NCBI GenBank assembly: GCA_009738435.1
Contig: CP046522.1
Span: 3,627,249-3,691,248 of the forward strand
Source of the DNA: Clostridium bovifaecis
Lineage (GTDB): Bacteria > Bacillota > Clostridia > Clostridiales > Clostridiaceae
Length of the DNA: 64,000 nucleotides
Direction: 5' to 3'
Each line of letters opens with the position of its first letter. Positions within the stretch are counted from its first letter, which is position 1. Below are positions 43,757 through 53,042 of this stretch, piece after piece. The notes under the pieces are model-generated. The model did not search any database. It was given only the letters and a program-made list of their open reading frames with translations, and was not told where the DNA came from. A program made the translations under genes and the position numbers.

Positions 43757-44182
43757 TTATTTATTAGCTTTAGGAGGCATAACTTTAGCTTGGCCTTCTA
43801 TAACTACTTTACCCTCTTGATTAGTAACTGTTGTTTTGAGAACTAATCTATTTTTTTCTTCATTTCTTTCTATCACTTCTGCTTCTGCAGTTACTGTATC
43901 TCCCATTCTTACTGGTGCTATAAATCTTAATTCTTGGCTCATGTATATTGTTCCTGGTCCAGGGAGGTACATTCCAAGTACAGTTGAAATTAAACTAGAA
44001 ACCAACATTCCATGACATATTCTGCCTTTAAACATTGCCTTTTCGGATGCAGCCTGATTAACATGAGCAGGATTTAAATCTCCTGATATTCCTGCAAATA
44101 AATATACATCAGTTTCTGTTAAAGTTTTAGTAAACGAAGCCTTATCTCCTAATTGAATTTCATTAATAGTTTTTCCTATCAT
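43757..44182 (-). CDS. MaoC-like (R)-specific enoyl-CoA hydratase
   Basis: Single hot-dog hydratase 2, PhaJ type, converting enoyl-CoA and (R)-3-hydroxyacyl-CoA. The start is ATG 44182 behind AAAGGAG, giving 141 residues. The catalytic Asp and His are in FAGISGDLNPAHVN, and the conserved FKGRICHGMLVSSLIS follows. Third gene of the sigma-54-type operon with the KAS III-like enzyme and a CoA-transferase, so it probably works on a short-chain CoA intermediate such as crotonyl/3-hydroxybutyryl-CoA. Confidence 0.87.
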   Translation of the reverse strand: MIGKTINEIQLGDKASFTKTLTETDVYLFAGISGDLNPAHVNQAASEKAMFKGRICHGMLVSSLISTVLGMYLPGPGTIYMSQELRFIAPVRMGDTVTAEAEVIERNEEKNRLVLKTTVTNQEGKVVIEGQAKVMPPKANK

Positions 44183-44199
44183 TTTAATTTCTCCTTTCT

Positions 44200-45507
44200 T
44201 TACCAAAGCATTAACTTATTTGCTTGCTCTCTTAATTCTCCTCTAAAATCAGGATGAGCAATAGAAATCAATCCATTTACTCTATCTTTTACAGTTTTTC
44301 CTTTTAAACAGGTTACTCCATATTCAGTAACAACATATTCCACATCATTTCTTGATAGAGAAACTATTGCACCTGGCGTTAATGTTGGAACAATTTTACT
44401 TTTTTGCTGTCCAGTTGCTTTATCTGTAAATGTAGAATAAAGTGCAATTATGGATTTTCCACCCAAGCTCTTTTGAGCCCCTATAGCTGTATCAGCTTGA
44501 CCACCAGTTCCACTAAATTGGCTTGAACCAACAGATTCCGAACAACATTGCCCTGTTAAATCCACCTCTAGTGTTGTATTTATAGAAACTTGTTTATAAT
44601 TTTGTCCTATAACATATGGGTCATTTACATAATCACCATTCATTACAGCGACACCTGGATTTTGGTCTATAAAATCGTAAAGCCTTTCTGAACCAAGAAT
44701 CATAGTAGCAACAGAAACACCCCTATGCAAAGTTTTTCTATTATTTGTTATAACGCCAGCTTCTATAAGATCAATCATTCCGTCTGTTAATAATTCAGTG
44801 TGAATTCCAAGATCTTTTTTATCCCTAAGGGCTGCTGCAACTGCATTAGGAATTCCACCTATTCCAAGTTGAATTGTAGATCCATCTTCTATTAGTTCAG
44901 CAATATAATTTCCTATGATTATATCCTTTTTATTACTTGGCGCATATGGGAATATAGGGACTGGTCTTGCAGTTTCATATACATAATCAACTTGACTAAT
45001 ATGAACATTTGTATCTCCAAAAGTTCTTGGATAGTTTGGATCTATTTCAAGTATTACTATGTCAGCAGCTTCTAATAAAAGCTTTTCGTAGGTTGCTGTT
45101 AAAGATAAATTAAAATATCCATGCTTATCCATTGGAGTTGCAGTTCCTATAAACATTTTTGGTGCTCTAGTACTAATTCTATCCGCTGCTGATTTATGAA
45201 GGTGATTTGGGACGAAGTTTGTAGTTCCATATGGATGAGCCTTTCTTATAGGTGGTGTATAAAACCAAGCTGCATTTATAAAATGGCCTGCCATATCCGG
45301 CTCTGAGAAGAACTTATAGTTACCCATATTAAGGCATGTAAATACTCGGACATTTTCTACTTTGTCCTTGACTTCATGCAATCTTGACATAAAATCCATT
45401 GGTTCCATTGCAGCAAGTCCTGCAACTATATCCATATTTGACTCAACTTTATTGAGTGCCTCATCTAAAGATATTAGTTTATTTTTATATTGCTCATTAT
45501 AATTCAT
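44200..45507 (-). CDS. acetyl-CoA hydrolase/4-hydroxybutyrate CoA-transferase family protein
   Basis: Family I CoA-transferase of the Cat1/Cat2/AbfT type, 435 residues. The catalytic Glu lies in LTGQCCSESVGSSQFSGTGG; QLGIGGIPNAVAAALRDKKDLGIHTEL is the CoA-binding loop, with the C-terminal ALVSLSRNDVEYVVTEYGV-type segment present. It moves CoA from acetyl-CoA (or similar) to a short acid. The genes on either side, both acting on CoA thioesters, fit that role. 4-hydroxybutyrate versus butyrate preference is not resolved. Confidence 0.87.
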   Translation of the reverse strand: MNYNEQYKNKLISLDEALNKVESNMDIVAGLAAMEPMDFMSRLHEVKDKVENVRVFTCLNMGNYKFFSEPDMAGHFINAAWFYTPPIRKAHPYGTTNFVPNHLHKSAADRISTRAPKMFIGTATPMDKHGYFNLSLTATYEKLLLEAADIVILEIDPNYPRTFGDTNVHISQVDYVYETARPVPIFPYAPSNKKDIIIGNYIAELIEDGSTIQLGIGGIPNAVAAALRDKKDLGIHTELLTDGMIDLIEAGVITNNRKTLHRGVSVATMILGSERLYDFIDQNPGVAVMNGDYVNDPYVIGQNYKQVSINTTLEVDLTGQCCSESVGSSQFSGTGGQADTAIGAQKSLGGKSIIALYSTFTDKATGQQKSKIVPTLTPGAIVSLSRNDVEYVVTEYGVTCLKGKTVKDRVNGLISIAHPDFRGELREQANKLMLW

Positions 45508-45548
45508 ACTTATCCTCCTAATTCTTATTTTTGCTATAGCCTAGGCGC

Positions 45549-46583
45549 CTATTCTTCAGCCAAACCCCACCTAATTACGTTTGCAGCCCATGCATATCCT
45601 ATACCAGCAGCTATCATTGATATTACAGTACCTTCTTTGAGTTTTCCTTGCTGAATAGCTAAATGCAGCGATAAAATTTGGTCTATTTGACCTATATGCC
45701 CGTAATCGCTTAGATATATTGATTGATCTTCAGTTAATCCTAGTAAATGTAACATATTTTTGTGCTGAGAATACTTAAAATGAAGAACAGCAAGATATCC
45801 AACATCTTTTCTTGTTAAACCTGATTTTTCAAGAGACTTATCTATACAGTGCATCCAATTTGGCATAGATATTTCATTTAATGCATCCTTCATGTGTTTA
45901 GCATCTAATAGCCTTAATGATTTGTATGCCTCATGTAAGTTTTCACTATTTATAGGATTTATAATGCCGCCAATTTCAACTCCAGCATCTCTAGCAAGAG
46001 ACCCGTCAGACATAATATGAGTTCCTAAAAGCTCATTTTTCCCATAATCCTTCTTGATAAGTATAGCTCCGCCACCTGCCCCGAGATTATACATCATTGA
46101 CATGTCCTTATCTGTATAATCAACGAAATCTCCATTTCTATATCCACCAACTACCATTACAGTATTGATTTCATCATCAGATAACATCATATCTTTTGCA
46201 ATTTTCATCGCAGCAACACATGTACAACATCTTTGCTGGACATCAATTGCCCATGCATTCCTTGCACCTATTTTTTCTTGAATGTAAATTCCTGAAGTAG
46301 TCAGTGGATATTCCTTCCATTCTTCTCCAATACATAATATTAGATCGATATCCATTGGATCTACTCCTGTATTTTTCAAGCAATCAATGGCTGCTAATAC
46401 TCCCATCTCTTGTGTTCCATCTTCAATGCCTTGGCCTGGAACACTTTTTTGGTTAATCCCTAACTTTGTTCTAATAGCATCTTCAGACCAAACCCCATTG
46501 GTCGCATCTGCTATATCCTTTGCAGTCATAATCCTCTTTGGTAAATAAATACCTGTTCCTACTATACCTACATGCTTTCTCAT
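45549..46583 (-). CDS. KAS III-like thiolase-fold enzyme with Cys-His-His site
   Basis: 344 residues, thiolase fold, distantly FabH-like: HVGIVGTGIYLPKRIMTA at the N-terminus. Cys119 in DVQQRCCTC aligns with the FabH nucleophile, and His in AVLHFKYSQHKN with the FabH His. The third residue, Asn in FabH (YGNTSG), is His here (DYGHIGQID). The Cys-rich active-site strand (three Cys in four) is also unusual. It is the first gene of a catabolic operon, away from fab genes, so a CoA-linked condensation or cleavage is more likely than fatty-acid initiation. Reaction unknown. Confidence 0.75.
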   Translation of the reverse strand: MRKHVGIVGTGIYLPKRIMTAKDIADATNGVWSEDAIRTKLGINQKSVPGQGIEDGTQEMGVLAAIDCLKNTGVDPMDIDLILCIGEEWKEYPLTTSGIYIQEKIGARNAWAIDVQQRCCTCVAAMKIAKDMMLSDDEINTVMVVGGYRNGDFVDYTDKDMSMMYNLGAGGGAILIKKDYGKNELLGTHIMSDGSLARDAGVEIGGIINPINSENLHEAYKSLRLLDAKHMKDALNEISMPNWMHCIDKSLEKSGLTRKDVGYLAVLHFKYSQHKNMLHLLGLTEDQSIYLSDYGHIGQIDQILSLHLAIQQGKLKEGTVISMIAAGIGYAWAANVIRWGLAEE

Positions 46584-46628
46584 GACAACACCTCCAAATA
46601 ACTTTCACCACTCTCACTCTTAATTTAA

Positions 46629-46645
46629 AGCAAATACTATGCCAA
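46629..46645 (-). promoter_or_regulatory. sigma-54 (-24/-12) promoter
   Basis: Minus strand TTGGCATAGTATTTGCT matches TTGGCAC-R-N4-TTGCW at the key GG and GC with correct spacing, 45-60 nt before the KAS III-like start codon. The adjacent gene is a sigma-54 activator. Confidence 0.8.
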
Positions 46646-46666
46646 ACTTTGGATGTCAAAAAACAT

Positions 46667-46715
46667 AAAAAATACAGGCTAATAAGATAACGTATTCACC
46701 TTATTTCCTGTATTT
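46667..46715 (-). terminator. terminator of the sigma-54 activator gene
   Basis: AAATACAGG / CCTGTATTT outer stem with an inner AATAAG/CTTATT, followed by TTTT. Confidence 0.7.
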
Positions 46716-46744
46716 ATTTGAAACAGTGTATATATTTGTTACAT

Positions 46745-48151
46745 TTATGCTTCTAAATTGTATTCCTCAATTTTTCTATATAGCGAAGCTCTAGGAATAT
46801 TTAATTTTTTCGCAACCTCACTTTTATTATGATTACATTCTTTTAAAGTATTAATTATTACCTCTTTTTCTACAGAATCTAATATCTCCTTTAATCCCGC
46901 TGCATTTTCTAAGTTTGCAACGATATTACTCATCTTGACTGCCTTTTTTAACATATATGCTGGAAAGTCCTCTGGTGTTATATCTACATTTTCTGCATTA
47001 ACTGAAACCTTGTCAACAATATTTCTTAATTCTCTCACATTTCCAGGCCAATTATGATTTTTAAGAATCCTTACGCACTCTTCAGGCATACGTCTATAAA
47101 TTCCTGTTTCTTTATAAAACTCTGATAAAAACTTATCTACCAGCTCAGAAATATCATCTTTTCTTTCTCTTAATGGAGGTATCTCTAAAGTTAAAACATT
47201 GAGTCTATAGTATAGGTCTTCTCTAAATTCCCCTTTTTCTATCATCTCTTCTATATTTCTATGTGTTGCACATACTACTCTCACATCAATCTTTATAGGA
47301 GTTTTAGAACCTATAGGCTGTACCTCTCTTTCCTGTAAAACCCTCAATAATTTTGCCTGCATATGAAGAGGCATTTCCCCAATTTCATCTAAAAATATTG
47401 TGCCCCCATTTGCAAGCTGGAACTTACCAATGCTTCCACCTTTTCTAGCTCCAGTAAATGAGCCTTCCTCATATCCAAAAAGTTCTGCTTCTATTAAATT
47501 TTCTGGTATAGCAGAGCAGTTTATGCTGACAAAAGGTTGATCATTTCTATTACTTTCATTATGTATAGAATGTGCAAATAATTCTTTTCCAACTCCACTT
47601 TCTCCGTATATAAGCACATTTAAGTTTACTCTAGCAATCTTTTTAACTTTATTTTTGCAATTTGTTATAGCTTTAGAATTTCCTATAATATTATTTAATT
47701 TATATTTGGCTGAACTTAGCTTAGCTATTGTACTTTTATAAAGTCTTAATTCCTTATCAAGCACCCTACATCTGTTCATAACTTCTTGCATATTTGAGAT
47801 ATCTTCAAATAAAACCATGCCAAAGCCTCCACTTATAGATCCATCATCATCCAATATTGGTATCCTATGAACTATAGCATCTTTCCCATTTGAAAATGTA
47901 TGCCTCCAAGCAATTTCTGCTTGTTTTGATTCAAGGGTCTCTACAAACCTAGAGGTTTTATCTACATCTCCAACCTTTTTTCCTAATATTTCTTCGATAG
48001 ATTTACCTAAGAAATCAGCAAAAGCCCTGTTCATATAAATTAAAGTTCCATCTATTTCTATTACATCTATAGGTATTGGTAGCTTTCCAAAAACGGTGTC
48101 GCAAAATTTATAAAATTCCTTAGTCTTAAAAAATGCTGCCAAGCTATTCAT
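46745..48151 (-). CDS. sigma-54-dependent transcriptional activator (PAS-AAA+-Fis)
   Basis: About 468 residues from ATG 48151. An N-terminal PAS sensor (PIDVIEIDGTLIYMNRAFADFLGKSIEEILGK) is followed by a linker, an AAA+ domain with Walker A GESGVGKELFA, GAFTGA variant EEGSFTGARKGG for sigma-54 contact, Walker B GGTIFLDEIGEMP, and a C-terminal Fis-type HTH (NKSEVAKKLNIPRASLYRKIEEY). It has no receiver domain, so the PAS domain senses a ligand or redox state directly. It lies between two operons with -24/-12 promoters and probably drives both. Confidence 0.92.
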   Translation of the reverse strand: MNSLAAFFKTKEFYKFCDTVFGKLPIPIDVIEIDGTLIYMNRAFADFLGKSIEEILGKKVGDVDKTSRFVETLESKQAEIAWRHTFSNGKDAIVHRIPILDDDGSISGGFGMVLFEDISNMQEVMNRCRVLDKELRLYKSTIAKLSSAKYKLNNIIGNSKAITNCKNKVKKIARVNLNVLIYGESGVGKELFAHSIHNESNRNDQPFVSINCSAIPENLIEAELFGYEEGSFTGARKGGSIGKFQLANGGTIFLDEIGEMPLHMQAKLLRVLQEREVQPIGSKTPIKIDVRVVCATHRNIEEMIEKGEFREDLYYRLNVLTLEIPPLRERKDDISELVDKFLSEFYKETGIYRRMPEECVRILKNHNWPGNVRELRNIVDKVSVNAENVDITPEDFPAYMLKKAVKMSNIVANLENAAGLKEILDSVEKEVIINTLKECNHNKSEVAKKLNIPRASLYRKIEEYNLEA

Positions 48152-48173
48152 CTCCCTTATCTCTTCTAAAGTT

Positions 48174-48202
48174 ATTATACCAAATTTTCTGAAATTAAAC
48201 AA
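48174..48202 (-). promoter_or_regulatory. promoter of the activator gene
   Basis: TTGTTT (48197-48202), 17 nt, TATAAT (48174-48179), 23 nt before ATG 48151. It overlaps the longer in-frame reading (TTG 48202), which supports the shorter start. Confidence 0.65.
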
Positions 48203-48269
48203 AAGTCAGGAAACGTCATGTTTCATTATTTTTTTCTAGTCTATTATTCTTCCTCATATACATAAAACA

Positions 48270-48293
48270 AGCTGTCGACAAACGTCAACAGCT
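48270..48293 (-). terminator. terminator of the liv/hydrolase operon
   Basis: AGCTGTTGAC / GTCGACAGCT stem (one G-U) followed by TTGTTTT on the minus strand. Confidence 0.75.
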
Positions 48294-48386
48294 CATTTTA
48301 AAGCTTAAATGCAGAATAAATTAATTTCTTTAATGTCATTGTACTTGCGCTAAAAACTTAGACTATTTTGACAAAATTTTCACTAA

Positions 48387-49211
48387 TTACTTTATAGTAA
48401 TTTTTTTATCGTATGTTTCTAAAAATCCTATTATGCTTCCTGCAAATTCATATGGCCTTTCATACATAGATCCATGTCCCGAGCCTCTTATAATAACCAT
48501 CTGAGAATTCTTAATCTTACTTTGAATTTCTCTTTGGTATGCAAGAGGTGTTATTGTATCCTCATCCGCTCCTATAAGTAATGTAGGCACATTGATTATA
48601 TCAATCTTATCAGTAACATTTAGATGCTCCGCACTTCTTATCAATCTTTTAACTCCATCATACCATTCAGGAGTTAAGGTCTTATTAAACATCTGCTCTC
48701 TTGCTCTCATCCATTCTAGATTATCTTCATAGAACTTAACAGAGTATACCGGTAAAACCGATATTTTAAAGAATGCTGCTGCATCATAAGTGCTTGTTGC
48801 ATATTCCCACCCTTTGCCCATATCTTGCATAAAAGCATTTGTCCTACTTGTAGTATTGGCAAGAACTAGTGCTCTAATCATATCTTGATACTTAATGGCA
48901 AATTCCATTGCAACTTCACCACCATAGGAAATACCAACCAAATTAACTTTATTTAGATTAAGTTTTTGGAAGAACTCCTTGAGCATATCAGCCTGTCTTT
49001 CCTGGGTGTACTCTTCTCCTACTGCTTTAGTGGATTGCCCTTGATCAATTAAGTCTAGGAGAACAAGCTTGTATTTTGAAAATACATCGATAAAAGGTGT
49101 CCAACTAGCAGTACTCATCATTAATCCATTTAATATGACTAATGGTTCACCCTCCTCATTTCCATATATCTCATAGTATATACTGTAATTCATTACGTCA
49201 ATTTTTGGCAT
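48387..49211 (-). CDS. alpha/beta-hydrolase
   Basis: 274 residues: nucleophile Ser in VGISYGGEVA (near 95), acid Asp in LLIGADEDTITP, His in IRGSGHGSMYE. The closest broad type is the esterase/C-C hydrolase group. It follows the substrate-binding protein of the liv importer by 40 nt and is presumably its last cistron, so it may hydrolyse the imported compound. Substrate unknown. Confidence 0.85.
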   Translation of the reverse strand: MPKIDVMNYSIYYEIYGNEEGEPLVILNGLMMSTASWTPFIDVFSKYKLVLLDLIDQGQSTKAVGEEYTQERQADMLKEFFQKLNLNKVNLVGISYGGEVAMEFAIKYQDMIRALVLANTTSRTNAFMQDMGKGWEYATSTYDAAAFFKISVLPVYSVKFYEDNLEWMRAREQMFNKTLTPEWYDGVKRLIRSAEHLNVTDKIDIINVPTLLIGADEDTITPLAYQREIQSKIKNSQMVIIRGSGHGSMYERPYEFAGSIIGFLETYDKKITIK

Positions 49212-49250
49212 TACTTTTCACTTCCTGTTCATTAACTATAAGTTATTTTA

Positions 49251-50492
49251 TTATTTAGCTTGAACCCAATCACCTATTTGTTTCATTGTTCCATCGGCTT
49301 GAACTTCCATGAAGTACATGCTTGTAACACCATTTCTTTCTTCTGGTGTATAAGTTACGCCTTTAGCAAGTCCATTGAAATCCTTAATCTTTTCCATACC
49401 TTTTATAAAGTTTTCCCAAGTTAAATCTCCTTCAGTATTCTTTAATCCTTCAGTAAATACTTGAGCTGCAACCCATCCTGCTGCATGGAATGAATTTGGT
49501 GCCTTACCATTAAGAGCTTTGTTCATGACATCATAGTATTCTTTAACCTTTGGATCATTCTTATCAGCTACATTAACCCAAGCTGGCATTCTTAATCCAA
49601 CAGCTCCGTCCCCTGCATTCTTTACAACTGTCGCATCAGCATTGATGTATGAAGTTAAAAATTGAGATTTAAATCCAAGAGTTTTTGCTTGTTTTAAAAT
49701 AAGCGGAGTTGCTGCTTGTAGACCAGCTATTATTGTTATATCTGGTTTTTGTTCAGCTACCTTTTGAATATGAGAGGTAAAGTCAAGCTCTGTTGGAGCA
49801 AAAGGAACCTTTGCAACTAACGCAGCTTCCTTTCCCATCTTCTTTAATTGATCTTCTATTCCTGATATCTCATCTTTACCCATATCATCTTCTTGATATA
49901 GAACAGCTATTTTCTTTCCTTTAAGCTCCTCAAGTGCATAAGAAGTTAGTAAATGTCCCTCATAAATATAGTTTGGTTGTACTGGGAAATAGTTTCCTTT
50001 TAATGTAGAGAATTTACCTACTCCAGTTCCTTGGTATACTGCCGGAATTCCAGCTTCTTGGAATAGAGGGATTGTAGCCAAGGTTCCTGGTGTGCCGAGT
50101 TGTCCGACTACTGCGAATACTTTATCTGTTTCTAATAACTCTTCAGCCTTTTGAACAGCTATATTAGGTTGGAATCCATCATCCTTTGCAATTAATGTGA
50201 TCTTTTTCCCATTAACTCCACCTGCATTGTTAATATTATCAAAATAAGCTTTCATACCTTCAAGCATTGGCTGACCAATCATAGCAAAGTTTCCTGATGA
50301 AGCTACTATTGTTCCTACTTTGATTTCTGTGTCAGTCACACCTTGCGCTAACTTAACTTCTTGTTTTGATGGTTCCTTAGTTTCTCCAGTACTGTTTGCT
50401 GAAGTATTAGTAGCGTTATTTTTCCCACCACAACCAGCCAATACAGAAACTGCTAAAACTGTTGTTAATAAAAGAGATAACTTCTTTTTCAT
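49251..50492 (-). CDS. ABC importer substrate-binding lipoprotein (LivK/LivJ type)
   Basis: 413 residues. The signal peptide with lipobox LAGC is at residues 17-20 (AVSVLAGCGGKNN), then two Leu/Ile/Val-binding-type lobes (DTEIKVGTIVASSGNFAMIGQPMLEGMKAYFDNIN; LYQEDDMGKDEISGIEDQLKKMG). It is anchored to the outer membrane face and delivers ligand to LivH/LivM. The family also binds aromatics, amides and short acids; the catabolic context makes branched-chain amino acids only one possibility. Confidence 0.92.
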   Translation of the reverse strand: MKKKLSLLLTTVLAVSVLAGCGGKNNATNTSANSTGETKEPSKQEVKLAQGVTDTEIKVGTIVASSGNFAMIGQPMLEGMKAYFDNINNAGGVNGKKITLIAKDDGFQPNIAVQKAEELLETDKVFAVVGQLGTPGTLATIPLFQEAGIPAVYQGTGVGKFSTLKGNYFPVQPNYIYEGHLLTSYALEELKGKKIAVLYQEDDMGKDEISGIEDQLKKMGKEAALVAKVPFAPTELDFTSHIQKVAEQKPDITIIAGLQAATPLILKQAKTLGFKSQFLTSYINADATVVKNAGDGAVGLRMPAWVNVADKNDPKVKEYYDVMNKALNGKAPNSFHAAGWVAAQVFTEGLKNTEGDLTWENFIKGMEKIKDFNGLAKGVTYTPEERNGVTSMYFMEVQADGTMKQIGDWVQAK

Positions 50493-50563
50493 TTTTTCTC
50501 CCCCTCATATTTTTAATAGTCTTTAATAAATTTTTATATAAAGTAAATTTATAAACTTTGTTT

Positions 50564-51265
50564 TTAGCCACCTAAGTAAGACTTTTTTACATTCTCATCG
50601 TTTTTAACCACTTCTGCTGGGCCTTCTACAGAAATCTTTCCTGTTTCAAGAACGTATACATAGTCAGATATTTTTATAGTTTGGAAGGCATTTTGTTCAA
50701 CTAATAATACTGTAACGCCCTCTTTTCTTATTTGTTGTATAGTCTTAAATATTTCTTTAACTATGATTGGTGCAAGTCCTAAAGATGGCTCATCCATTAT
50801 AAATACCTTCGGCCTCGCCATCAGGCCTCTTCCTATAGCAAGCATCTGCTGTTCTCCACCACTAAGGGTACCTGCCATCTGCTTCTTTCTTTCTCTTAAC
50901 CTTGGGAAAAGAGAATATATTCTTTCAAAATCCTCGTTGAAGTTTTTGTCTTTCCTAGAATAGCAGCCTATTTTTAAATTTTCTTCCACTGTCAATTGAG
51001 GAAATATTCTTCTTCCTTCTGGACATTGTACTATTCCTAATGGAACTATTTTTTCTGCTGGCAGGTTGGTAATATCTTTGCCTTCAAACTCTATAGTTCC
51101 CTGTGACTTTGGTATAAGTCCCGATATAGCATGAAGGGTAGAAGTCTTTCCCGCCCCATTTGCACCTAATATACTCACTATAGTTCCTTGTTTTACTTCT
51201 ATATCTATTCCTTTTACTGCTTTTATTGCTCCATAGCTTACTTGAAGATTTTTAATTTTTAGCAT
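50564..51265 (-). CDS. livF: branched-chain amino-acid type ABC ATPase LivF
   Basis: 233 residues: Walker A GANGAGKTSTLH, signature LSGGEQQMLAIGRGL, Walker B VFIMDEPSLGLAP, and the LivF-typical GIVQCPEGRRIFPQLTVEENL. The start overlaps the livG stop by one base. Confidence 0.95.
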   Translation of the reverse strand: MLKIKNLQVSYGAIKAVKGIDIEVKQGTIVSILGANGAGKTSTLHAISGLIPKSQGTIEFEGKDITNLPAEKIVPLGIVQCPEGRRIFPQLTVEENLKIGCYSRKDKNFNEDFERIYSLFPRLRERKKQMAGTLSGGEQQMLAIGRGLMARPKVFIMDEPSLGLAPIIVKEIFKTIQQIRKEGVTVLLVEQNAFQTIKISDYVYVLETGKISVEGPAEVVKNDENVKKSYLGG

Positions 51266-52038
51266 TATTCTACTCCCTCCCCTAAATAAGCTTCTATAAC
51301 GACTGGGTCATTTTGAACTTTTTTTGGAGTACCTTCTGAAATCTTCTTACCGAAGTTAAGAACTGTAAGCTTATCACAAATATTCATAACTAATCCCATA
51401 TCATGTTCTATCATGAGAACTGTAATTCCAAACTTATCTCTAAGCATCTTTATTCTATTCGCAAGCTCATTGGTTTCAGTATCATTCATACCAGCTGCCG
51501 GTTCATCTAGAATTATTAGCTTAGGCTCTGCTATCAACGCACGTCCAAGTTCTATTAGTTTTTGAACACCGTAAGGAAGCATTCCTGCTGGGTGGTGAGC
51601 ATATTGTGGAATTCCTAAAAACTCCAATATTTCTAAGGCTCTCTTTTTTACTTTTTCTTCTTCACGTCTAACTTTTCTGCTCATAAATATACTTTCAATG
51701 GTAGAGTACTTAGTTTTATAATGCTGTCCAACTAACAAATTATCTAAAACCGTCATCCCCTTAAAGAGTTCTACATTTTGGAAGGTTCTCGCTATCCCCG
51801 CCTCTATTATGTTATGAACATTAAGCCTCTTTAAATCTTTTCCGTCAAATATAACTTCTCCACTATCTGGCTTATATATCTGACTTATCATATTAAAAAC
51901 TGTTGTCTTCCCAGCACCATTAGGCCCTATAAGTCCATATATTTCTCCTTTTTCTATGCTAAAACTTAAATCATCTACGGCCTTAAGTCCCCCAAAGGCG
52001 ATTGAAAGGTTTTTTATTGACAATAATGCTTCTGCCAT
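51265..52038 (-). CDS. livG: branched-chain amino-acid type ABC ATPase LivG
   Basis: 257 residues from ATG 52038 (GGAAGGTG site). Walker A GPNGAGKTTVFN, RTFQNVELFKGMTVLDNLLVGQH, signature LPYGVQKLIELGRAL, Walker B LIILDEPAAGMN, and the LivG-specific C-terminal IEHDMGLVMNICDKLTVLNFG. Paired with LivF in the importer. Confidence 0.95.
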   Translation of the reverse strand: MAEALLSIKNLSIAFGGLKAVDDLSFSIEKGEIYGLIGPNGAGKTTVFNMISQIYKPDSGEVIFDGKDLKRLNVHNIIEAGIARTFQNVELFKGMTVLDNLLVGQHYKTKYSTIESIFMSRKVRREEEKVKKRALEILEFLGIPQYAHHPAGMLPYGVQKLIELGRALIAEPKLIILDEPAAGMNDTETNELANRIKMLRDKFGITVLMIEHDMGLVMNICDKLTVLNFGKKISEGTPKKVQNDPVVIEAYLGEGVE

Positions 52039-52039
52039 A

Positions 52040-53038
52040 TTATGCACCTTCCTTTCTAGTAGCATTTACATTGCCTTTTTTGGAAAATAATTTGGATTTA
52101 ATCTTTTCATACACTTCGATGATTCCATGTGGAAAGAACATAACTGCAATTATCAGCATTACACCAGTCAATATATATGCAGCATTGGTAATTGGTATAG
52201 CTTTTAGATACTCGGGAATAAGTGTTATAAAGAAGGCTCCTATAATTGAACCTGGTATAGATGCAATTCCCCCTATAACTATCATGGCAAGAAGGTTTAA
52301 TGATGTACTTATTCCGAACACATTGGAAAATACTTGACGATCTATTATAGCTATCATGCTGCCAGCTATACTTGCATAAATAGCACTTATTATAAATGCT
52401 GTTGTTTTATATTTTGCAATATTTACTCCCATGGAACTAGCTGCAATTTCACTATCTCTCATAGCTGTTAAAGCTCTTCCTGTTTTGGTTTTTAGGATGT
52501 TTTTTGCCGCTATTATTGAAGCTACTAGAAAGAATAGTACTAAATAATATTTTGATAGCTTACTTTTAAATACAAATCCAAATAATTCTGCAGCTGGTAT
52601 TCCAGTAAGCCCTGAGTGGCCTCCAGTTAATACCTCTAATTCCTCAAAGACTTTAAGCATTGCAACCCCAAATCCCAAGGTGGCTATAGCTAGATATTGT
52701 CCTTCAAGTCTTAAAGCTGGTAATCCTAATAAAAGTCCTAAAATTCCATTTACAACAGCTGCTATTATAATAGCAAATATAAAATTCATTTCTAAGGAAA
52801 GCATAAGTTTTCCTGTTATATATGCTCCTAATCCCATAAAAGCTGCATGTCCAAGTGATATTTGGCCTCCAAATCCTAGAAGTATATTGTATCCGATTGC
52901 TACTATAGCGTACATACATGCCATTTGTATTAAAGTCATCTTGCTAGAAGCGATAGGCGATCCAGCCAATTCCATAATTAAAGGTACGAAAATAATTACT
53001 AGTAAAAATATTAAACTTTTTGAGTGTTTTTTTATCAT
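52040..53038 (-). CDS. livM: branched-chain amino-acid type ABC permease LivM
   Basis: About 332 residues from ATG 53038 behind AGAAGGTG; roughly nine helices. LivM signature YNILLGFGGQISLGHAAFMGLGAYI and the EAA-like KTGRALTAMRDSEIAASSMGVNI. It begins 4 nt after livH. Confidence 0.93.
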   Translation of the reverse strand: MIKKHSKSLIFLLVIIFVPLIMELAGSPIASSKMTLIQMACMYAIVAIGYNILLGFGGQISLGHAAFMGLGAYITGKLMLSLEMNFIFAIIIAAVVNGILGLLLGLPALRLEGQYLAIATLGFGVAMLKVFEELEVLTGGHSGLTGIPAAELFGFVFKSKLSKYYLVLFFLVASIIAAKNILKTKTGRALTAMRDSEIAASSMGVNIAKYKTTAFIISAIYASIAGSMIAIIDRQVFSNVFGISTSLNLLAMIVIGGIASIPGSIIGAFFITLIPEYLKAIPITNAAYILTGVMLIIAVMFFPHGIIEVYEKIKSKLFSKKGNVNATRKEGA

Positions 53039-53042
53039 AAGA

